Source of the DNA: Myrmaecium sp. VS I D KN 1
Lineage: Eukaryota; Ascomycota; Dothideomycetes; Valsariales; Valsariaceae
Assembly: GCA_019775845.1 (NCBI GenBank)
Contig: JADQAV010000020.1
Coordinates: forward strand, 558,001 to 622,000
Length of the DNA stretch: 64,000 nucleotides
Direction of reading: 5' to 3'
The notes under the pieces are model-generated. The model searched no databases. It was not told where the DNA came from and saw only the letters and a program-made list of their open reading frames with translations. Numbering within the stretch: the stretch's first letter is position 1; every line of letters begins with the position of its first letter. The position numbers and the translations under genes were made by a program. Positions 55,132 through 64,000 of this stretch are shown piece after piece.

Positions 55132-58100
55132 ATGGAGGTCGAAGCCTTGATCAACCATGTCGCGCTGCCACTGAAGTTGCCTGGCCATCAGGACACTAAC
55201 CTCAGCAGTATAAACCGGTCTCTGAACCAGTGCGTCTCAGACGCGTTCAAGCTTCTCATGAATCATGCTGGAAATTGCGGTGATATGGGCCGCGTCTGGG
55301 ACTTATCTCGTCTGTCACTTCAGTCATGTCGCACTCTTAACGCGGGATCGACATTGAACTCGGAATCTCTTTTGACGGCCCTGCAATCCCTTGTGGTTGG
55401 ACAGACTCTGATCCTCCACGTTACTCAACAAAATGCGGGTCTTTTGATAACACGGGGCACCGGGTAAGTCATACTTGCGTCTCAGCCTCGCTTGGCCTTC
55501 CTAGGCACCCGCTGACATCGTTGGACAGTCCTTCTCCCATAATATTCGAGTCATTTGAAGTCTCGGCGAAAAATGAGTGCGTGCTTGGGTCGCCACACGC
55601 TCTACTGCGGCAGTTTCCTGGAAGGGCTGTCGCATTGCCTTCCCGGGTCTACGACGACCCTTCCTTCCAACGTCATCTCAGCCTGTTCCTCGAACGTGCG
55701 AGCACTGAGTCGATCAAGCAGTTTGCCGCACATGCAAAGAAAGCTGGCTCGCATACTTTTGAGAGTCGCGGAACGGTGGATCCATGCCTTGTCACTGACA
55801 TGCTCATGTCCATCTTGGAAGGGCTCGGATCGCAGATCGCGCCGGAGGTCTCTCACAAACGGGTTCGGGATGAGATCTGCTACGATAAAGGAGCTTCGGA
55901 CCCATGGCGTCGCAGTCCGTTTTGGTTGGTGCTGCGCGTTGGCATACTTCGCCACTTGGTGTTCTCCTGTGGCTTCCAAGATGGCCGCGTGTACTACAAG
56001 TTCATGATGTGCCTTGTTTTAGCACAACTATTGGAGCGGGCTTTGGACGAAGTTTCAGCAGAGTTGTGCTTCTTCCTCAAGGCAAAGTTGTGCCGGCGGC
56101 TATTCAAATTGGAGAATGAGCGGACGAAAGCCAATCAATCCGGATCCGGAGGCGCGGTCTACAATGCGATGTTCGACGCCATTGGGCCTTTGCTGCGCGA
56201 GTCGATATTCAAAGCGGACAACAAAATCACGTCCCAATGGGCTAGCTTCAAAACCGCCAGTTTAAGAAAGCTCCCATCTTTTCCCCCGAACGTGGGGCAC
56301 ATTGCTCCTACTCTCAGTCTGCCCAATAGTCGAGGCTATCTAAAGCAAGTCCGCGATCAATATCTCAAAGATAAGATGGTCCTGAGGAACGGCTACAATC
56401 CAAATTACGCATCTGGAGATCATGTCAACTTTTCCGACATCATCTTGGACCAGTATAGCGTCCTTGGGCAGAAAATCTTCCGGGTGGCTGAGTATGAGGA
56501 ACGCTTGCGTCATATGGGCCTTGAGCATCTGAAGAGTTTACCCTATGAGAGTATAGCTCTAGAGTTGCGCCAATACATGACAACGTCTCGCAATATTCAT
56601 ATCGGCGATCCACAGCGGATGAGCACAATGCTGCTCACGATCATATACATGTGGGTCGCTTTGGATTCGCAAGCGACGGGTCTATTCCCTCTTCTCACCG
56701 ACTTCAAGCCGGGGCTGTCGCCCGATCTGCTGGACTGCCTTCAGCTCACCCATGAAGCGGATTTGCACCGTGTTCGTGCGATCCAGGAGTATTTACAACA
56801 GCGCAGAGACGGTTCCCAGTATGGCCAAATGACTATCTTTGCCGATCCGGTGAGAGGTTGCTTCGCAGAGCAATTCTTCGACAATTCTCCAACCATGCAA
56901 CGTCTTATGGAACGCATTGAGATAGAAGCTGAGCGTAGCCGCCAATGCAAGGAAACAGAGTGGTTGGCAATGAGTGCCGAGTATGAGCAATTGTCGTCTG
57001 ACTTTGATAAAGCATCTTGCATATACGGAATCAACGAGAATCCACCGTTTGAGCCCATCCATGATGACAAAAGCTGCACGAAGTGCTTCCTGAACCGGAA
57101 ACGTCGCAGACTGCGCATTACCGTACACGAACACCCTTTGCCCAAAAAGGCCGTGGAAGCCAAGGCAGTGATATTCGAGCTGGCGTGTCCCAAAGATTTC
57201 AATGTCTACCGCGATATCACCTGGAGAATCATTTGCGATCTGGGATACGGCAAGCACGGGAATAGCATGCAACCTAGGGTTTGGCTCAAGGATTATTCTC
57301 AGCTAAGTCACTATGCGTCAGCCGAACCGGGCGAACTCCGCCTGGCCTCAACCGCAAAGTCATTCCTGATGACCCACTATTCTACCGCAAGATTTCCTAT
57401 AACGCTGGCAGAAGTCTGTCTCCCGAATGGACTGCAGCTTGGCTACTGTGACTCGGTGACTAACCTCTGGAGCGGCGGCCATGCGATTCGTCCATCATTC
57501 GCCCATCATATGAGCCTGAACCTGGCCCCAAACTCGCCATTTTCTGCTATGGAGTGTCTGCCCAAGGAACCTGGCGATGCTCTAAAAGCGCCGACTTCCT
57601 ACGAGGTCCTCGCCAGCCAAGTGAAATGTCCACCTGGCGTCAACCAACATGAGTTTGCAGCCTTTCAAGGCCTTTTGGTCGGAACCCGCAGCCGCTGGCT
57701 TCATATCTTGATTGAGCTAGCCTCGTCAAATCTGAACTTCGGCACGGAATCAACGAACCTTCTTGTGTCTCGACTTGTCCTTGAAGCCGGGCCGCCCCAA
57801 GGCCTTGATGCTCTAGGTGCCGTACACGTCCATTTCCGTGATGTTGGATTCTGCCAACAATTATTGGAGCAGTTGCGGTTGCGGATAAACACCATCGCCT
57901 CAAACAGCCGAGAGATGTTTTGCATGGATCTGATGATCACCCTCTTGCTCCGTCTTATTACACTTTGCACTGATCAGGATGTACACGCAGAGAGTATTGA
58001 TCTACTCTCCATATGTCGGAATGCAACTCTCCAGTGGTGCACTAAACTGCGTGCAGAGGTTTATGAGACCAAGGATGCCCAAGCATCGAAACAATGCTCA

Positions 58101-61100
58101 CATTATGCTCTTTGGGCTAGCTTACTCTGTCGTAGGACTTTCGCAATATATGTCAGCGGTGAGAAGCGAGAACTTTCCGCTCATGATTTCAGATGTTTCA
58201 TTGTGGCCTCGATTACACTGCAAACCAGTCTGGACGGAGATCCGAGGAAACTGAAACCATTCATTCGCAATACGATGATGCGCGATTTTCAGATGGTTTT
58301 GTCGCTCAGGCCGCTTCTGAAGAAGGCAGTTGATACATATCCTGAAAGCTTCTTCTCTGCCTTGGACAACATCTGGCCCACTTCCAACGAGGAGAGGGAA
58401 TACTCCACAGTCGAGCACCTCGACCACTGGTGGATCAGAGCAAGCGTATCCGCCACAGAGTTTCAAGCGGAGCAGACAGTGCATTATCATCTCTACGAAG
58501 GCCACCTTTACATAAATTATAAGCCACAGGGCAAGCTCCCCCCCGAATTCCTCAGATGCTCCACGCTGCCTGGCCTCTTCGGACATGAAGCTCTCCTCGC
58601 ATACCCATCCAGAATGCCAGGGATGGAATATACCCTTGCAGTTCATCCAAATGGTTATCAAATACACGTTGGGCGCCGCTCTGGAAGCGGAGAACTTGTT
58701 GTGCGCGCCTTGTATGGAAAGCGGGTCATTGAGTATATTTCTCCTCACATATTCCGCCCGAAAGGAACCGCCTACGATCTCCCAGGGCCTCTGGTATCTA
58801 ACTGCGTCCATTGGCTCGACCTGTCGACCAATGTCCTGGAAGTCAGACCGCTGTCAGACATGTGGAGGTCGAAGGACGGGAATTGGAAGATCAATATCAA
58901 AACTGGGATTGCTACTCGACACCAACACCGCCTCGTTGATCCTCACAGCCCGCTCTTTTCCTTGTTCACAAAGGCGTTCGACCATTTCGAGGCACCCAAT
59001 CAGCTCATCGTACATCAAAATGAGCGGGGCCGACTGACTGCTGCTTTAAGTCGTATGGCGCTCACCTTCCAGGTGAACGACCAAGGTTTATTGGAATCCC
59101 GAGAGCTGCAAGCCGAGATTGACCCAAATCAGGATGCTGGCACATGGTATGGTCTACGAAGCCTCCTTGTCCTCAGGGATAAATTCAATCACCGTCGTCG
59201 CAGCATCATAGTGCCCCTCCCTGATGCGGGAACCTTTACCAGCTCTCGCCACGGCGTGCATGTTGCTATTTCGTTGGGGAACAGTGGCTTCTATGCTAAG
59301 TACGAGATTAACGATGTCTTAGGCAGACTGGACTGCGCCGTTGAGCCCCGCGTCTTATATTTCAAGGCTCAGCTCCATGCCCTCACGTCATTCGTGCTTC
59401 CTGATCCACTCACTGGACGTACCGGTACGGAGGAGTCGCTGGATTTGTTGCTCTCTGGTTATTGTCAACCATGGAAACCTTTAACGGGAAGCTCGATCGA
59501 AATCCTGAAGGCAGTCAGTGATCTAACCCCTCGTCGGTCCTTTTACCCTGTGAACCTGAGGACAGTACAGTCAGTCACCTGGAATCAAGAGCTCACAGTG
59601 ACTGTCCAACACGGTTCCTATCGACGTTTGGTTCAAAAAATCATGGAGACTTCTGAGCAACTCTCCATGTTCGCTCTTCTAAAGCCCCCAGTTACTGCGG
59701 TTGATCCCGGTGGTGATCACGGTCTACAGACTCGTGCCCTTAACAGAGAGCTGCTGTATCAGCGTTTCTCGGTTCCTAGCTCCAAGAAATCATCCAGCAC
59801 AGTATATGACAGCAGGGATCACTACTCCGTCAACAGTAGGCGTGCTCACGTCCTCGAGGTTACCACTTTAATCCACCAGCGCCCCTCTGTTGTCGCGACC
59901 GCAACAGACCTCGCCGGCCTGTTGGTGGAATGGAGTAAGTCAGGAAATCTACATGGGTTTTCACATCCATTTAAGAAGGTGCTTTTGAGCGATTGGCTGT
60001 CTATTGACTTCGCCGCCGACTTCGGGCCCTTACTGGCTTACTGCCGTGCTGCAAATTTCACCGACACGTATCCGCTGTTGTTCTTGTTGGGCACCATTGC
60101 GTTCCAAGCGGACATTAACATGAGCGCCATCCGGACTCTGGTAGCATTCTGGCTATTTCCGAGCTTGAAAGCACTTGATCCTCCACCGTGGAACACTTAT
60201 ATCCAGTTTCGGCCTAATCACGCACCCACTGTTGAGTTTCTTGCCCAACTCGCATTCCCTCATGGGTTCAAGGCTTCATCTAGCACGGTTACGTCTATGA
60301 ACCCGTACATGAGTGCAAAGCAGAAGCGAATTCTGGAAAAGGCGAAAGCGACTTTCGATAATCTTGTCATGGCTGACTGCCGAACTTTTTGTGAGGGTAT
60401 CCTCGTACAATGGCCTTGTCTTGAGCCGATCATGCCCTCGGATCTGCAAGACAACCTCAAGTTAGATACAGAAGCTGCGCTGAGAGTAATCAGGGAGCAA
60501 TGGACTTATCTCCACCAAAATCTGGAGCTTGCGCAGTATATTGCACTTGTGCAAAAGGTTTTAGATGAGCACTGGGGAGAGTCAATGTTCGTGGATCTAC
60601 CTTTGGCCAACACCGTTGATCCCCGGACCTCTACGGACACAGACAAGTGCGCTGTTCCTACGCTCTCAAACCTCATAAGTTGTACGCTACTCGATGCGCC
60701 AAACCAAAGCCGTACGACTGCGTCAACAGCTCCGGAAGAGGTTACGCGCCTTAGAACCCAGATAGATGCGCGACCTAGGCCAGAAATTCTGGCATTAGAG
60801 GCCATCATCCTCACCATCTCTGATTCGGACTCTCTGGTCAGGCGACAGTATGGTTCTGACCTCGCAAAGAGTTTGGATGCCTTCAAGAAGCTTGACTACG
60901 CGACGGATCATACAAAGTTGTCTCAATTCTCGTTCAAGGACCTGCCAAGTTTGATCGCAGCTCAAGGGCGGGAAGTTTCAGGTAGGTTGTCGACTCTGAA
61001 GATATCTCTAGAGCGAAGTTGTCCAGGGATTGAATGGCTTAAGCTTGGCGGGCTTTCTCCTCCTCTCACTACGGTTACACTTTCTCAACATTTACGCTCA

Positions 61101-64000
61101 ACCTCCAAGGTCCTAGTAGTGGGGAAAATGCGACGTCTGCTGATCGGCTATGCTCTCTCGGTCACAAAGTTGCAATGGCTTCTACGGCTGGAGCACCTTC
61201 TCCGGAAGAATGAGAAACAGAAACTGGCGGAGGAGATTGAGAACATTGGGCATGTGAACTGGGATCCTTTCAGCAATCACGACTGGCTGCTGCTGGAGCT
61301 CGACGGCAACTTTTTGATCCGCCCAGATCAGGTTGAAGTCGCCAATGCGATCATTTCGCCGCCATCTGGCAGGAATACGGTACTACAGATGAACATGGGT
61401 CGTGGTACGTACCTTGAGCACCTTCATTAAGCGATGTAGAACTGACTCAGGAAGGTAAAACCTCTGTAATCATGCCTATGGTGGCCGCAGCTCTTGCCGA
61501 TACCAACCGTCTTGTGCGGATCATTGTTCCCAAAGCGCTCCTGACACAGTCTGCACAGTTGATGTGCACACGTCTCGGCGGGCTACTCGGGCGTGAGCTT
61601 CGTCACATCCCATTCTTCCGAAAATCTTCTACCGCCGCCGAGACCATCCAGACATATTTTCGCATCCACAGGCGCATGATGAAGCAGTCTGGCATTATCA
61701 TTGCTTTGCCGGAGCACATCATGTCATTCCTGCTTAGCGGCCTTCAACGTGTTTCGGACAAGCGCATGTCAGAGGCCGAGACGATGGTCAAAGTCCAAGC
61801 CTGGCTTGAGGCGCATTGCCGGGACATTCTCGATGAATGCGACTTTACACTGGCGTGTCGCACACAGCTAATCTATCCCTCTGGTTCCCAGAAGATTGTT
61901 GACGGCCATCCATGCCGATGGGAAGTAGCAGAGGCTTTATTGAAAATGGTGGAAGCACACTTATGGGATCTCCAAGATGCGTTCCCTTGTAGCCTAGACG
62001 TTCACCGGTCGCACGAGGGCTTTCCTTTCGTTTCGTTCCTGCGGAAGGACGTGGAAGATGCGCTACTATATCGCATCGTCAAGGATATTTGCGGCAATCG
62101 TTCATCTATTCTGCCGCTGGAGAACTGCCCGGTGGAAGACATCGAAGCCATTCGCGGCTTTATTTCCGCGCCGAAGGTCAGCAACGATATTTTACAACGC
62201 GTGGATTCGATGTTCCCTCAACGCCCTGCCTTACGGGCGCGTCTATACTTATTGCGCGGGCTTTTGGTGCACCGACTGCTCATCCTTGCGCTAAAGAAAC
62301 GCTGGAACGTCGAATATGGACTACATCCCCTTCGTGATCCAGTCGCTGTTCCTTTCCATGCTAAAGGCGTGCCTTCTGACCAAGCCGAATGGGGTCATCC
62401 AGACGTTGCTATCTTGTTCACATGTCTTTCATTCTATCATGGAGGGCTTACTATGGCTCAGCTCCAGGAAGCCCTGCAGCATATCCTAAAATCAGATGAT
62501 CCATCCTCTGAGTACAGCTCATGGGTTTTGGATGTAAACAATGTGCCAGAAACTCTGCGTGAATGGAGCGTTATCAACCTTGAGGATGCCATTCAGGTTG
62601 CTGAGCTGTGGCAGCTGTTCCGCTTCAGCGTTGCGGCGATCGACTACTTCCTCGACCGCTTTGTGTTTCCCGAGCACTGTAAGCAGTTTCAAGTTAAACT
62701 TCAGGCATCGGGATGGGATATCCCGCTCTTCACGCAGACGACAGATAAGGATAAGCCGCTCACTACCGGCTTCAGTGGCACCAACGACACTAAGAATCTA
62801 CTACCTCTCACAATCACGCAAGACGACTTAACAGGACTGTCGCATACGAACGCGGAAGTATTGACATACTTACTTCACAGCCGCAACCAAGGCTACGTCC
62901 TTACGCGGCGGAACGGAAAGCGTTTCACAGAGCAAGAACTTCTGTACAAGCTTCATGACATGTCAATCCGCATCCTTCTAGATGCCGGCGCCCAGATCCT
63001 CGAGATGGACAACTATACGCTCGCCAAAAATTGGCTCCACATCTATTATCAAGCACCTGCGGTCATTTTCTTCGATAACTCTAACACAGCTATGGTCTTG
63101 TATAGGAACCAGAGGTTGGTACCATTGGTCGCATCCGCATTCGCGGACAATATGGACGAGTGTCTAGTGTACTTGGATGAGGCGCATACGCGAGGGACAG
63201 ATCTGAAGCTCCCTCCAAATGCCCGTGGCGCACTCACCTTAGGATTAGGTCAAACGAAAGACCATACAGTACAAGGTAAGTAAATAGCCAGCAGAGGTCC
63301 CCGAAGAATTCTAACGTACTTGCAGCAGCGATGAGGCTTCGACAGCTAGGCACTACGCAATCCATCGTTTTCTTCGCTCCTCCCGAGGTTGATCAGAGCA
63401 TTCGGGATTCGCGCGGAAAAGGACAGGAGGCCTTCCTGACCTCACATGACGTTGTATACTGGCTGATGGAACAGACATGCAATGGCATTGAACAGCTGCA
63501 GCCTCTCTACTTTGCACAGGGTATGGACTTTTGTCGTCGTATGCAAGCAGCGGAAGATAACTCCGCCTTCCTTGAGGATTCTCACCAGCGACAAGAGTAT
63601 CTCAAAGTCATCGAACAACCGGAACGAAGCACTTTGAAGCAACTCTACGGGCCGAAACAAAGCCTCCCCAGTACTCCTTGCCAATCGTTCACCCTTGGAC
63701 CGATTGCCACCTACGCCAAGCAACTGCATACCTTGCGTAAAGGCTTCCAAGACAACGGCAATGCAGTTCATGGCTCCGCACTCCAAGAAGTGGAGCAAGA
63801 GCGGGAAGTCGAAGTGGCGCATGAGGTCGAGGCGGTTCGCGAGCTCCAGAAGCCCACGAACTACGTGCCCCTTACCTTCAAAGGCCTCAGTCCCGATATT
63901 GCCAGCTTCGTCTACACAGGGCGGACCAGGCCTGGCTCCCTTGCCTACGTCGAGATGTTCACCGTCCTCTCGAAAACATCACTGGGGAGGAAGCATCAGC
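55132..64000 (+). CDS. Giant DUF6606/DUF3638/DUF3645 protein with P-loop and DEAH motif, 3' end outside the window
   Basis: Exons 55132-55463, 55529-61404, 61455-63275 and 63326 to the window end; more than 2,900 residues are visible and the family is usually about 3,100. The N-terminus ALINHVALPLKLPG is the DUF6606 start. Around residue 2045-2110 lies LLLELDGNFLIRPDQVEVA and NMGRGKTSVIMPMVAAALAD, the DUF3638 segment with a P-loop (Gly2070, Lys2071, Thr2072). HPDVAILFTCLSFYHGGLTM near 2383 is DUF3645, and YLDEAHTRGTDLKLP near 2642 is a Walker-B/DEAH-like motif. The protein looks like a large ATPase of helicase-like type. Some databases label relatives ubiquitin hydrolases, which the sequence does not show. 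Intron 2 interrupts the P-loop codon and uses an unusual GAAG acceptor. Cellular role unknown. Confidence 0.9.

Noticed and set aside
1-64000. CRISPR arrays, rRNA, prokaryotic operons, intact transposons
   Set aside because: Searched by eye for regular spaced repeats, terminal repeats, integrase or transposase motifs and rRNA cores; none seen, and the window is eukaryotic.

Overview
The window is nuclear DNA of a filamentous ascomycete (Pezizomycotina). The support is: short introns (about 46-150 nt) with GTRAGT-type donors and CTRAC-type branch points, GC-rich coding sequence, tRNA genes with internal promoters, and fungal-specific families (Pth11-type rhodopsin-domain protein, HET domain, the giant DUF6606/DUF3638/DUF3645 protein, Dal5-type permease). 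The species cannot be named from the sequence. There is no sign of operons, rRNA, CRISPR or an intact transposon.

Layout. 1-6 kb: upstream G-rich DNA, a five-exon seven-helix rhodopsin-domain protein (+), then a coiled-coil gene (-) that carries two in-frame stops and a frame change. 7.3-16 kb: a divergent pair of large proteins that I cannot assign, 733 aa (-) and 1474 aa (+, beta-propeller-like then amphipathic helical), sharing a 1.5 kb intergenic region. 16.3-21.3 kb: a secreted Asp-box sialidase-superfamily protein and a ten-exon Dal5/ACS-type MFS permease. 21.3-25.3 kb: long intergenic DNA with an AT-rich patch around an extended-SDR gene. 25.3-31 kb: a 914-aa protein with a degenerate Ulp1-like segment, and a sugar-porter MFS transporter. 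32-41 kb: small genes of unknown function (a tail-anchored protein, two related N-terminally anchored proteins with a shared two-cysteine motif, a protein with a membrane hairpin, a disordered protein with a one-base frame break), plus tRNA-Lys(CTT) with an intron and tRNA-Ala(AGC). 41.5-44.2 kb: an intronless GH78 alpha-L-rhamnosidase. 44.2-47.4 kb: mostly empty. 47.4-52.3 kb: an HSL-type esterase, an SRPK-like kinase and a HET-domain protein, all on the minus strand. 53.6 kb: an 8-cysteine secreted protein. 55.1 kb to the end: the giant DUF6606/DUF3638/DUF3645 P-loop protein, cut by the window edge.

How the genes relate. Most are independent housekeeping or accessory genes. Three loose themes are visible: uptake and breakdown of plant sugars (GH78, sugar porter, possibly the Asp-box enzyme); self/non-self or interaction functions (HET, Pth11-like, secreted cysteine-rich protein); and the divergent pair of large orphan proteins, which is the best candidate for an undescribed two-component system. 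Two genome-scale signals cut across genes: coding strands repeatedly switch from C-ending to G-ending codons toward their 3' ends, and three genes have single-base frame breaks in or next to short C/G runs.
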